This document shows positions 32,186 through 43,526 of a stretch of 64,000 bases of DNA, in pieces (the first letter of the stretch is position 1; each line of letters starts with the position of its first letter). The notes beneath the pieces are model-generated. The model worked only from the letters and a program-made list of their open reading frames with translations. It was not told where the DNA came from and searched no databases. Position numbers and translations under genes: made by a program. Location of the stretch: NCBI RefSeq assembly GCF_905171775.1, contig NC_053494.1, forward strand, positions 196,757,044 to 196,821,043. The letters run 5' to 3'. This DNA comes from Rana temporaria (Eukaryota > Chordata > Amphibia > Anura > Ranidae).

Positions 32186-32700
32186 TATTCCTGTGTCATT
32201 TTCGCGGCATTTGATGTGTTGGTCTATCACATAAAATCCCAATAAAATTAAAGTTTTTGGTTGTAACATGACAAAATGTGGAATTTTTTTTTTTTTAAGG
32301 CATTGTAGATAGCTTGACAAATAAATTATTGTGGCGCTTACTACATAATGAAATAATACCTAAAATGTAAATGACCATTAATAAGATCCAAGTGCCAAAA
32401 AAGTATGTGCAAAATTAGCAAGTGCAAAAGGAAATTGATAATTTGTGCAAAAAATTCAAATGTGCAAATTCACAAAATGACAATCAAGGTCATTTCCAAT
32501 TGACAGAGAAAAAGATGTGCACAAATGTGTTGTAATAAAGATGAAACAGTCCCATAAAAAGTGCAATAAATAGTCCAAATATAAAAATATAGAAAAAATA
32601 TGAAAGATCCAAGTTCATCAAGAAAAAAGTGCAGGTACCACCATCCATAGAATTTCCACCATCCAATGTGCATTAGATTGTTTTGCCCCAGCCTCTCACC
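32186..32700. other. Possible Tc1-like end, then GTGCAAA-rich sequence
   Basis: TGGTCTATCACATAAAATCC followed by GGTTGTAACATGACAAAATG (32218-32280) resembles, from memory, the edge of a widespread Tc1-like element. Downstream to 32480 the sequence repeats GTGCAAA and CAAGTGC without fixed period. Low certainty. Confidence 0.35.
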
Positions 32701-33800
32701 TCAAGAATCAATTGTCATGGATATGCAATAATGTCTGGCAGCTTACCTTGCTCTCCATGTGTTCATCATAGAGGCCAGGCCCTCTCACCTGGCTGCCTTT
32801 ATCATCTCTCCTCCCTGTAAGGCTCCACCCCAGGCCATTCCAGAAACTCTATATTAACCAGTGCACTGCAGGTCTGCATTGCTGATTAACGTTGTTTGTT
32901 AAACATTGTGTGTTTGGGTTCCTGCTTGCCATGTGCTACGTTTATCTCTGTGTACCGATCTTGGCTTGTCCCAACTACTCTTGTTTGCCTGTGACCCTGA
33001 CCCTTGGCCTGTCCCTTGTTTATCCTTGTCTGCTTGTCGCCCCCACCCTAGGCTTAACCCTTCACTATCTCTTGTATCCTGAGTGGCTGCTTCCCCTCTC
33101 TCCCTATGGAGTGTGACCTGGGGGACTCTGGGGGCCACGACCTGGATCCAGTTGCAGCTAAGGCCATCCTCACCACTGGAGGCTCTGGTGAATACCAGCT
33201 GGATCTTAGACTCTGGGGAATCCTGGGCTCAAGCTTCCTCTGGGATCCCTGTTTGAGCTCCAGTGGACCTGTCCCCCATATCCACTCTGTGGTCCATTCG
33301 CAGCAGTCTGCCAAAGGGTTCACTACCTTGTGGTGCACTCCTGACTCCAACAGGGTGCATCGGTCATCTGGCCACAGGTGACCTGACATCAATATAATGA
33401 GCCACTCTGATGTCAATACTGGCCGGTCAAATTGCAGGGCACTGCCAATAGATCACCAATCACCGGAAAGTATCACTCATTTTCATGTAAAGAAAAGGGA
33501 GGGCTCCATAGTGTAGTAATTTCCAAACATATATTTTAATAAGGACAATAGTAACTTTCATTTGAAGTTGCAGACAAACAGCGTGTAAAACGAAGAACCT
33601 CTGGTCACGGCCGTGACCGGAAGTGATGTGCAAATTTCAATATTTAGTCTACAAACAAGTACAATATGCAATTAGCAATGTGATTTAAGGTACATATTAA
33701 GGCAAAAAACACATTTTATTTTCAAAATAGTAAGTAAGTAGCTCAGGGACAGGACTTAGGAGGGCAAGAAATTAGAATGGGCGGCACACAGACATGAAAT
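32701..33800. other. Unassigned, repeat-like CCTTG/TGACC-rich block
   Basis: Bases 32880-33400 contain CCTGACCCTTGGCCTGTCCC and related wording typical of an unclassified frog repeat. Open frames here (33106-33381 and others) show no domain. The rest is AT-rich with no signature. Confidence 0.35.
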
Positions 33801-33805
33801 TGACA

Positions 33806-34269
33806 TTAAAGCGGGGGTTCACCCCAAAAAAAATTTTTAACATTACATTCAGCCGAGTTGTCAGAATGACAATCGACTGTTTTTTTTTTTATTTTATCCC
33901 CGTATTTTCACCGCCGCTTCCGGGTATGTCTTCTGCGGGACTGGGCATTCCTAATTGATTGACAGGCTTCCGACCGTCGCATACTGCGCGTCACGAGTTG
34001 CCGAAAGAAGCCGAACGTCGGTGCGCAGGCGTCTTATAGAGCCGACTTGCAGTCCGGCTTCTTTCGGCAACTCGTGACGCGTTGTATGCGACAGTCGGAA
34101 GGATGTCAATCAATTAGGAACGCCCAGTCCCGCAGAAGACATACCCGGAAGCGGCGGTGAAAATACGGTATGTACGGGTATGGAATAAAGAAAAACAGCA
34201 GATTGTCATTCTGACAACTCGGCTGAATGTAATGTTAAAAAAAAATTTTGGGGTGAACCCCCGCTTTAA
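33806..34269. mobile_element. Palindromic TTAA MITE (TTAAAGCGGGGGTTCACCCC)
   Basis: Ends TTAAAGCGGGGGTTCACC and GGTGAACCCCCGCTTTAA are exact complements. Arms run inward through CATTACATTCAGCCGAGTTG and its complement, CCGCTTCCGGGTATGTCTTC and its complement, and CACGAGTTGCCGAAAGAAGC and its complement. Same family as 8353-8874 and 43035-43526. Confidence 0.9.
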
Positions 34270-35840
34270 AGGCAGTGTGAAGCAGCACAGATGATGATGA
34301 CCTCTCACCAACATGTTGCGTCGCCTCCTGAGTCACAGTGACAGTCTCTCTCCATGCCAGGTGGTGTCTTCAGTCCACTGCAGTCCAAACAGCACTGACA
34401 GTCCCGTGCCGCAGACCCACACACGAGGCTCCAGCCACTCCACTCAGCTCCCTTGCACCATGACTTCACATGATATGGCACTATCTCCGCCAGACCCGAC
34501 CCCCGCCGGCACCGCCTGAACACACTGTAGCAGGCACTTGGATGGTCTGAGCCAAGCGTCACACCCATATTTTTTACTGGCAACCTTTTCCTGTCATTGG
34601 CATTTACTGGCAGGAGAAAAGTGCCCATTTTTTATTAGCTGCCAGTAAAAAAACTGATGGTTGGCAACATTGATAGATTCTCCTTTGTTTAAATGTTCTG
34701 GCCCTTTAAGTTGTGTTATACCCTTGTAGCTTCGAGCCATGCTATTTCTGGTGCTTATGCAAGCTATGGATACAAACGTTTAATTCAGACACTGCTATTA
34801 TCATGAAAATGCCTCTCTTCAAGGTCACCATTTACCCAGAGGGGTAAATTGAGCTTGTGAAGATAACACGAACAGAGAAGACGACTTATGATTAAATATG
34901 TAGGCTGTCCCGTAGCATCGTTTCCGCATGGCCAAGCATGTGCATCAACACAAACACTGAAATTTATGTTTCAGAAAGTGAAATCTGGAACCACAAGAGG
35001 AAAAGTGTCTGCCGGGCTGAAAATCCATGAACACAGACACAAGGAGGTAGGTCACCTTCACATGTATTCTGTTATTCTGTGCTATTATAGATGGGAAAGC
35101 ACTCTGTTCTCAACAACAGGGCAACAAGACCAAGAGACTCCATCGGGAGATGGTAACAAATGCTTCTGTATCTAATTTGAATCCCTTAGACATTCATTAT
35201 ATCAGGAGAACAGGATTAATAATTCAAAGGGGGAAAATAGACTTTCATTGTAAAAAAAAAAAAGAAAGAATGTGAAGTGCTTTTGTTGGAATAGGTCAAC
35301 CAGAGGCTTTAATTAATAAAAGTGTGCCTTTGGGGTCTATTTACTGAAATCTCTTGACAGTTGATCGAGGGCAGAGTCAGCAGAGAAAATTAAGTCCTAT
35401 ATTTATCTGAATTGGGAATGCAAGCAGAAGCAAGTTTATTCATTGGAATCTGGATTGGTTTTTAACGTGTAATAACTTTTTCAATGGCAGTGAAGTTAAA
35501 AAGTATATCATTTTCATTTTTTTTTTTTGTGGCTTTTATTCTGCATGGTTTCACTGAATGGAACAAACGTTGTGGTCAAATTGCAGCTATCTGTGTATCC
35601 CTGCTATTAGAGTAGATGTAAATTCTAACTGGTTTACATTTGCTTTGCTAAAAACAATCATCTTCTTGTTTTTTTTTTTTTTTACTTGAACCCCAGGCTT
35701 TTTTTGCCACTTTTTACTTGTTTACATATGTAGCACTACCCGGTAGCAGCTGCTGGTTTAGATTTGGGCCTGCACGTTACCTCACATTTGTCGTCTAGGG
35801 GAAAAAAGTCTGAAAGAACTCCACACAAGATGTAAAACCT
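34270..35840. other. Unassigned; longest repeat-poor region of the first half
   Basis: About 1.57 kb. Bases 34555-34670 hold ACTGGCAACC ... GGTTGGCAAC, possibly a decayed element. A frame at 34888-35175 (95 codons) has no recognisable domain and no splice or start context that I can defend. The remainder is AT-rich with several T-runs. Confidence 0.4.
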
Positions 35841-35844
35841 CTGA

Positions 35845-36322
35845 GGCCTAGTACACACGAGAGGATCGATCCGCGGAAACGGTCCGGAGGTCCGTTTCCG
35901 CGGATAAATCCTCTGGCGGATTTTGATCTCATGGTTGTATTAACCATGAGATCAAAATCCCCACGGAATTCCCTCCGTGGTGACGTGTCGCGCCGTCGCC
36001 GCGATGATGACGTGGCGACGTGCGCGACGCTGTAATATAAGGACATCCACGCATGCGTCGAATCATTACGACGCATGCGAGGGATGGATTCGGACAGATT
36101 GATCTGGTGAGTCTGTACAGACCATCGGATCAATCCGCTGGACTGGATTCCAGCGGATCGATTTCTTAGCATGTTAAGAAATTTTGATCCGCTGGAAATC
36201 CATCGCGGGGAAAAATATCCGCGGAAAAATATCTGCTGGATCGTACACACCAGGGGATCTATCCGCTGAAACCAGTCCGCGGATATATTCCAGCGGATAG
36301 ATCCTCTCGTGTGTACGGGGCC
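35845..36322. mobile_element. Harbinger-like MITE, GGCC-GTACACACGAGAGGAT type
   Basis: Left GGCCTAGTACACACGAGAGG and right CCTCTCGTGTGTACGGGGCC are inverted. The flanks are TGA and TTA. Interior palindrome includes ATCCGCGGAAACGG, TTGATCTCATGGTTG with CAACCATGAGATCAA, and at the centre ACGCATGCGTCGAATC followed by ACGACGCATGCGA. Non-coding. Confidence 0.83.
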
Positions 36323-36325
36323 TTA

Positions 36326-37250
36326 CTGTCAGGTTTTATTCTTTTGCTCAAAACTTGTGAAGAAGGTAGAAGGATGAAGGGGTACAGATCACTGGGGAAA
36401 AACCCCTATACTCCAAAGTCATTTACCACTCCCTCTTGAGTGGGTATTGCTCACCCGAATAGACCCTTCTCACCTGGCATAGCAGCCGGGATGATGCACA
36501 AACCAGTTCGATAACAGTCTCTGCCAAAGACTGATTGGAAACAAATTGAACAGTCTGGAATCCTCTGCCACAGGATGTAATACCCGAACTTCCAGCCGTA
36601 CAGTTAAAGAGCGTTTAAGCCAAACCGGCGAACTGTAGGACAACTTGAGTCGTGGATCCCTCCTTAATAAGGTCACCAGGCCTATCCCGAGACATAAGCC
36701 TTCCGCTTGGTCTCCTCCAGGGCAGGTCCTCCCCTGGTTTCCTTTATTGAGTATAGCTTCCTTCGCTTAGATGGACAGCTTGAGATCCCTCTTGATTTGT
36801 AGGCCCCAGTCAGCATAACTGGGCCTAGTGATAGAGATGCAGTCTCGGGCCAACTTGGTCCCGGGGCTGGAAATCACGTAAAACACATACCTCGTGCCAG
36901 GAGGGCCAAGAGGCGAAGGACCCAAAATATGGCGTCTGCCCCTTAAGTATGCCCTCCCGGCATGCACAGTGGGGCACAACTCTCACTGGGCTGTTCCCGA
37001 GGAAAGATACTCAATGATCTATGGCTTGCCCGTGTTCCAACACTGGCCTGTGGGGGTATCGCCACCTACAGGCCATTGTGGGGGGAGACTTTAATATCAA
37101 TGGAGACTCACCATGCACTGAAGTAGTCTACGGCACTCTACTTTTCCTCCCTGTGCTGCTGGAGTTATGAAAACTCCACCACTGAACAGAGCTATAGTCA
37201 GGTTTGGAACAAATGCTCCAACAGTTGGCTCCCGGACCTTGGGCTGGTGT
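36326..37250. other. Unassigned, possibly one unclassified repeat
   Basis: About 900 bases with GC content higher than its right neighbour. It includes CGTGCCAGGAGGGCCAAGAG and CTATAGTCAGGTTTGGAAC. No inverted ends, no domain-bearing frame. Confidence 0.3.
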
Positions 37251-38559
37251 TGGAATCAGTCCTGCGGTATATGGTCACATGGGACTGCAGGATACCAACA
37301 CTAACCAACTTAAAAAGGAAAAAGTCTGATGCTAAATGTACAGACTATAACTATATTAGAAAATCCAGACAGTATTTAAACAGCCCACTCATCCCCTACA
37401 ATAAGTATAAGCAATTTAATGCAGTATTATTAAACACAGTATCGCAAACCCTTTTCCCGGCTGTTCTAAATTCTAAACAAGAAGTCAAATTTATTAGATT
37501 TAAGGCCAGTTACAAGCACTATAGCAACATATTGAACATAATTCTAAAATAATTGAGTTAGTTTTTAATATACTTCAAGTTTGCTGCACTTATGGATGCA
37601 GATGGGGACGATGCTTTGAAGAGCGGGTTCGTAGATGATTAAAAATCCAGCAAAAGGATACATTTGTGTCTGCAAAACAAAACACAAAATAGATTAAGAA
37701 TTTGCTAAGTTGGATGAGGATGTAAGGCAGTCTGCTTCATTAAGTGCCAGAGGAGTACTGTGCATCGCTGTGCTACAGACAGCAAAGTCTCATTAAAGAA
37801 TAGCTGCGTCTAAATGATAATCTGTGTCTGTGAAAAGAGGACGCTGGATGGAGTGGGCGCTTTGTAGTAAACCTGCACTCTGTATCATTTTATTTAGTAT
37901 AAAGTCTTTGTAGCTGAACCTGTACCATGGTTTCTTGCTTCCATTTTATGCATCGAGAGCCTTCAAAAATTTCTGTGCAAGTATTTTTTAAAAATTAAAA
38001 GGAGGGATGCTTCGGTCTGTCACCAGCAGTCAGTCTTAATATTTGCCCACTTAGGAAACTTAAAACTTTACACATGCCCTTGTACACTGGGATAAAGGGC
38101 ATTTCTAAAGGCTTTGACAAAGCAGTAGGCGGGGGGGGGGGGGGGGTTGCCATGGTACAGATAAACTATATTGCCAAACGCTTGTAGACACTTGACCAGA
38201 ACAATTATATGGGTTTGCTGGTGTTCTAAAACACTTATCGTGTATCCATTAGGGTTGGCACTGAATTTTATTATGTATGTATAAGTATGTTTTGTGCTGA
38301 CATCCAGTGGCAATTCAGTGTAACTACAACTTGTAAATTAATGTCCGTAAATGGTATATTCCAGTTTAGCCGCATGCTGGAACTAGTTGGTTTAGTTCTT
38401 AAACAGATCCCTCCCTTCTTTCTCTTGTTCCCTCAGTTACCAGCCTTCATAGTGTGCACAAGGCAATCCGGAGATTATTTTTTCTTTACACATAGACTGA
38501 CACATCCTATTTACTGCATTTTAACAAGCAAAATTACATTGGATTAGACTGCCATGTCT
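37251..38559. other. Unassigned AT-rich sequence with a G-run
   Basis: About 1.3 kb. A run of 16 G lies at 38131-38146. Sequence from 37560 to 37960 shows no repeat signature. No convincing exon. Confidence 0.4.
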
Positions 38560-39400
38560 TATTGGAGAGTTGAGCTGTCTGTGGAGGGCGCTTATTCAGC
38601 AAGTGACCATACTGGCTGGATGGACTGTGTCAGAATCCGGGGTCAGGCTCTAAGACCAGTTGCTATAGCAGTAGTGGGACTACCACCGAACTGCAGGGTT
38701 GGTACACAGGCAGTCATCATAGTGGATGACGTGGACTCACTTGAGGTGCGGAGTCTAAGTACTAACCAATGTTCACCAGAGCTCCTGATGGTGGAGATGG
38801 ATTTTGGTGCATGTTAGTACCAGGTCACGGTCCTCAGGATCGCCCCACCAGGAGGTGAGCAAACTGGGGTCCAGAAGCAGATAAGCAGGTAGGGAACCAA
38901 CAGAAGGATAGTCAGTAAAACATGGCAAAGGTCAGTAATGAGTACTTGCAGGTCAGAATCAGGCAGAAGCATAGTCAAGGAACAACCTAAAGGTCGATAA
39001 CAACTGGTAGCACAATATGGATGTCAGCAGGGAAGACAAGAGCAAAATACTGGCTGAAGAGAGCACAATAATCTGGAAAATAGGAAGTGCAGCGATATGG
39101 CTTAAATCAGGAAGCTCATGGGAGGAATAAATAGTTCATGATTCAGCAGAAGTCAAGGCACTAGGTAGGGTTGGCCAATGGATCAGACAGGGTGCTGTCC
39201 AACATCCCAGGTAGCTCAGCAAGAAGAGTCATCGCCAGACACAGTAGAGGTCCCAGGTTCAAGTCCAGGCCCTCACAGACTGAGGTCTACAGGAGTTTTG
39301 TCAAGGCATAAAGTGCTGCTTGAAGGAGAACAGTTGGGCATCCCAGTCCAAAACCATAGTACAGAATTGGTACCCCTTTGAAGTGACTAAGGTACTATAA
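38560..39400. repeat. Unclassified GGTCAG/AGGCAG-rich frog repeat
   Basis: Contains many short GTCAG, GCAGAAG and AAGGTC words (CAGGTCAGAATCAGGCAGAA, AGGTCGATAACAACTGG), a style seen in common but unclassified amphibian repeats. A tRNA-like segment is at 39205-39270. Boundaries not determined. Confidence 0.45.
39205..39270 (+). other. tRNA-like sequence (SINE head or tRNA relic)
   Basis: GGTAGCTCAGCAAG fits a box A and CCCAGGTTCAAGTCCAGG fits a box B. The TCAAGT loop has a T-arm of 4 pairs in 5. The spacing of about 45 bases is normal. The acceptor strands do not pair, so this is not a functional tRNA. It may be the head of an old SINE. Confidence 0.45.
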
Positions 39401-39589
39401 TACATTATACAATTTTAATTTAGATTTACCAAAACCATATAATATGAGGTCAAACAGAAACACTTTCAATTTGTATGCGATCAAGCAGGCCCTTGCACTC
39501 ATAGTTGAAGGTAAACCTAAATGGAATTTAATAAAAAAAAACTGTATAATGTTTGGCCAGCTTAACAGTCCTCACTTACCAAAAAAGGC

Positions 39590-40396
39590 TTTTGGAGTGT
39601 GTCTATGGAAATGTGTGCCCATTCAGCAAATGGAGCATTTATGAGGGCAGGTACCAATGTTGAGCAGGAAGACCATTCTTGCAATTTCCAGTCCAGTTCA
39701 TCCCAAAAGCATTCAGTACAGTTGAGGTCAAGGCTCTTACAGAGCCACTCAAGTCCCTCTACAGAAAATGTTTTTGGCAAGGTCTTTGTGGGTCTACTGG
39801 AACAAAAAGGGCCTTCATAGAACTGTTGTCAAGAGGTTGGAATCACCCAACTATTTAAAATATGTATGCTGTAGCCAGGGTAGCCATCAGAAATTTTGGG
39901 GCCCCTCACACAGCTTCAGGCATGGGTCCCCTGGAGCAGAGAACCAGGGGGGGGGGGGGTTCTGACATGAATTGAGAACCTGGGGAGTGCTGCCACGAAT
40001 TGAGAACCAGGGGGGGTGCTGCCGCGAATTAAGAAATATGGGGGGCTGTCCGCAACTTGAGAACCGGGGCGGGGGCTGGGGTTGCCGAAAATGACACTGA
40101 CATCTCACTCACCTCTTCCTACGGCCGCAAACTGAAAGTGAAAGTGTTTTCTCTCCTCTCGCCGCAACATGAGAGGGTAAGGTGGACTACAGAAATTAAA
40201 GTTTTCTCCTCTCCTCTCAGCCGCAAGCTGAGAAGGGGGGCGAACAAGCCCCTGGGAACATTCAGGCCCCTTAGAGGTGTAATGCCTGTACCCCCCTGAT
40301 GGTGGACCTGGCTGTAGCAGTAACAGTCCCCTTCACTAAAAGCACCTCAGCTAAATAATTTTAGGAGGTTTTCACATACTTTTTGGCTATATAGTC
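39590..40396 (-). pseudogene. Tc1-like transposon fragment, split by a hAT
   Basis: Minus-strand reading at 39700-39780 gives SLDLNCTECFWDELDWKL, a decayed version of the Tc1 transposase block around the last catalytic glutamate (normally SPDLNPIE-x-x-WDEL). The element continues past the nested hAT with AGCAGTAACAGTCCCCTTCAC and finishes near ACATACTTTTTGGCTATATAGTC, which looks like a Tc1 end. Several substitutions and stops make it inactive. Confidence 0.72.
39876..40310. mobile_element. hAT element with exact 8-bp duplication, nested in Tc1
   Basis: Ends CAGGGTAGCCATCAG and CTGATGGTGGACCTG are inverted. GCTGTAGC occurs exactly at 39868-39875 and 40311-40318. Inside are about four degenerate 30-40-bp units (GAATTGAGAACC core) and a segment with CTGAAAGTGAAAGTGTT shared with the hAT at 26998-27395. 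Confidence 0.9.
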
Positions 40397-40540
40397 TAAA
40401 AGCAGACACCACTGCTTACACTTAGTGACTCTACGAAGTGTACCAATCTACTTTAATGGAGAGTTATTATGAACATATAGAAAGTTTTGAAACTGCATAT
40501 CAAATTGACTTATAAATCATGTTTTTTTTGTGGTTTTTTT

Positions 40541-40576
40541 TTAAAGGTGGTTGTAAACCTCTAAAAAGAAAAGAGT
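40541..40576. mobile_element. TTAA-family left end fragment
   Basis: TTAAAGGTGGTTGTAAACCTC matches the start of the element near 51957 (AAAGTGGTTGTAAACCTCTG). The L1/Tx1 remnant follows immediately, so the rest of this element may lie beyond the LINE or be lost. Confidence 0.5.
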
Positions 40577-42760
40577 TGTCCCGGGCCGAGAGGCCCGTGA
40601 CAACATCACCAAGACGATTCACCTGATTGCGTACGCTAAACGAAATAGGATCCCAATGTGCCTTTTATCCTGCGATGCGGAAAAGGCCTTCGATAGGGTC
40701 AGTTGGCCCTTTCTGAGGGCCACTCTTGTCCAAATCGGTCTGGGCCCGAAGATGCTTGCGCGTATCATGTCCTTATATAGTAGACCTTCTGCATCAGTGA
40801 TGGTCAACGGCGTTAAGTCCGCGTCATTTGCGATTAAAAATGGCACCAGACAGGGGTGCCCCCTTTCCCCTCTCCTGTTCGCCTTAGTTATAGAACATCT
40901 GGCTCAGGCGCTCAGGGCTAACGAGAGTATACAGGGTATACAGACCCCCTCATCTCACTGTAAACTCTCCCTATACGCCGATGACCTCCTGTTGTACGTC
41001 ACCCATCCCCATGTCACCATCCCATCTATTTTGGCTGAGATTTCGCGGTTCGGTGCCCTTAGCAATTACAAACTTAATCTATCAAAGACTGAAGCCCTGA
41101 ACGTCTCGTTGTCGCAACCCGTTCTCTCGATGCTGAAATCCAATTTCTCCTTCCAATGGCGGGCTAAGTCCGTCACTTAATTGGGAACGGAGATACCGGC
41201 TGATCTATCGGAGATATACTCCCTTAACCATGGCCCGTTGCTGACTAGACTCAGGTGCCTTTCGGAAGACCGCTTAAACATACCAGTGTCCTGGTTTGGG
41301 CGTATGAACACCCTGAAAATGGACATATTGCCCAAATTGTTATATACGTTTCAGGCTTTACCAATAGCCCTCTCTGCGGGATTTTTCCGGTCATTACGCT
41401 CGATGGCAATACGCTTTGTTTGGGGGGAAATCGTCCTAGACTGAAACATACCTTGCTGTGCTCCCCCATTACTAGGGGAGGCGTTGGCCTCCCCGACTTT
41501 GAAATGTATCATACAGCGACAGTTATCTCGCGGATCTTGGAATGGTTTCCCCATCCCGCGGGCAAGGTTTCTACCTTGGTCGAACAGGACCTCTCCTCTC
41601 TGGATCTTCGGTCCCTCCTTTGGGGCAATGAGAGGACACACCGGGCCCTCACGGACTTATCGCCCCTGACCAGAGACGCCTTAACAGTTTGGTACCGCCG
41701 GAGGGTACCATATGCTTTGACTACCGACCCGTGCCCATTGACCCCTTTGTTCGACAACCCGGCTATCCCAGACGGTAAACTTGTTCACACGTTCATTGGG
41801 TATAAAAGGGAACAATGGCCTACGGCGCGACAGTTTGTCAGTGCTACCACGGGTTCTCTAGTCATAGAAGAGCCCTCCCCTTTCTCGAAGGTGACATGGC
41901 TTACCCAAATGCACCTGACATCTTACTGCAAGCAGCTCCACAAATCAAGACAGACCCACAGACCCCTGACGGAGTTTGAGCAGCTGTGCATACTGCAAAA
42001 GACCCCCCGCCACACCCTCTCTATAATATATAAAATGATCTTGGGACACATATACACTTCCCTTCCTAAATTCACCGCAGCCTGGTCAGGGGACCTGGAG
42101 ACTGTCATAAGCGAGGCAGACTGGCAAAAAGCCTTCTATTACACGCACAAATCCTCTATCTCAAGCTATGTTCGGGAAAAAAATTATAAAGTGCTATCAC
42201 GGTGGTACAGGGTACCGTCCGCCCTCAGGATCATGTTTCCGTCTACTCCGGACTCATGCTGGAGATGTAACTCGGCTGTTGGTACGTATCTACATATATG
42301 GTGGGATTGTGAGGCTATTCGCCCGTTCTGGAATCAAATATTTAAAATGTATTCGGATATCTATAGCAAACCCCTTCTTCCCTCCCCCGCGGTCGCCCTG
42401 TTGTCCATTCTCCCAGGTACCTTCAAATTTCAGAAGCACACCCTACTCAGGTTCTGCCTCAGTACGAGCAGACAATTAATATCCAGACATTGGAAGTCCC
42501 CCTTACCCCCATCACTAGCCGAATGGGTTACCGAAATGAATGGAGTGATGTTGATGGAGGAACTCCAAGCTAAAGCTCTAGACAGCCACGCCAAGTTCTC
42601 CTTTACATGGGGATTATGGAGGGAGTTCTCTTCTTCAGACGCATTAAAGACATTACTCTCACCTGACTTGAGCTCCCCACCACCCTGAGGGGTACAGGAG
42701 GGCTTGATCTTGTACTATATATTATGGGTTTAGGGCGCGGGAGATCTGGGCACACCAACT
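40577..42760 (+). pseudogene. L1/Tx1-type LINE ORF2, 5'-truncated, one stop and one frameshift
   Basis: The frame starting near 40580 encodes the RT palm: SCDAEKAFDRVSW, NGTRQGCPLSPLLF and the intact catalytic box SLYADDLLLYV (40968-41000). It meets a TAA at 41178-41180 inside KSVT and resumes in the same frame with LGTEIPADLSEIYS. Near 41430 the reading shifts to another frame, which stays open to the TGA at 42686-42688. That last part includes GGVGLPDFEMYH and the C-terminal knuckle CWRCNSAVGTYLHIWWDC (C-x2-C-x8-H-x4-C near 42257-42310). Thus the last two thirds of ORF2 are present but broken. The endonuclease domain is missing. The 3' end is set near 42760 without a clear poly-A. Confidence 0.9.
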
Positions 42761-43034
42761 ACTTTCATATTTGCAAAACTCCTTCCAAGAGACACCTCAC
42801 TGCTTGCATCAGGAGAGGAGTACTAAGGCCGGGTGCTGTCATTTTTTTTCCATGAAGCTACAAACACCCTTTTGCTGGCCCCTCCCACCAGCCATGATCT
42901 GCCTGCATTGTAAAGCACAGCACAGATACCCGGACATGCTATCACTTGGTCTATAATAAGGTATGTAATTAAAATGAAAAGGTTGTATTTAAAAATGTAT
43001 TTAGTGTTGAAGGAGGAAGTAAAACATAAGCATA

Positions 43035-43526
43035 TTAAAGCGGGAGTTCACCCTAAAAAAAAATTCTAACATTGCATGGAGGCGACCTATGAGACCGACA
43101 TTATGCTGTTGTTTTTTTTTCTTTCTTGCGTACATACCATTTTAGGGCTATTTTCACCCCCGGCTTCCCCGCGGGAGTGGGCGTTCCTAATCACAGGCTG
43201 TGATTGACGTGCTTCCGACCGGCGCATACTGCGCGTCACAAGTTGCCGAAAGAAGCCGAACGTCAGTGCGCAGACGCCGTATAGAGCCTCACCAACGTTC
43301 GGCTTCTTTGGGCAACTCGTGACGCGCAGTATGCGCCGGTCGGAAGAATGTCAATCACAGTCTATGATTAGGAACGCCCACTCCCGCGGGAAAGCCGGGG
43401 GTGAAAATAGCCCTAAAATGGTATGTACGGAAAAAATAAAAAAACAACAACAGCATACTGTCGGTCTCATAGGTCGGCTCCATGCAATGTTAGAATTTTT
43501 TTTTTTAGGGTGAACACCCGCTTTAA
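43035..43526. mobile_element. Palindromic TTAA MITE (TTAAAGCGGGAGTTCACCC)
   Basis: Ends TTAAAGCGGGAGTTCACCC and GGGTGAACACCCGCTTTAA are inverted. Arms include CTAACATTGCATGGAGGCGA against its complement and GTGCTTCCGACCGGCGCATA against TATGCGCCGGTCGGAAG. Same family as 8353-8874 and 33806-34269. The 270 bases before it show nothing recognisable. Confidence 0.88.

Noticed and set aside
33106..33381. Frames in both strands over a GC-richer block (91 and 120 codons)
   Set aside because: Both strands are open with no domain; the region resembles an unclassified frog repeat rather than a gene.
34888..35175. 95-codon frame as a possible host exon
   Set aside because: No domain is recognisable, there is no reliable splice acceptor/donor pairing, and the frame is short for a window this large.
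36326..37250. Possible LTR retrotransposon remnant
   Set aside because: No paired LTRs, primer-binding site, polypurine tract or pol motif could be found.
39205..39270. Functional tRNA gene
   Set aside because: Box A and B fit, but the acceptor stem does not pair and there is no T-run terminator directly after.
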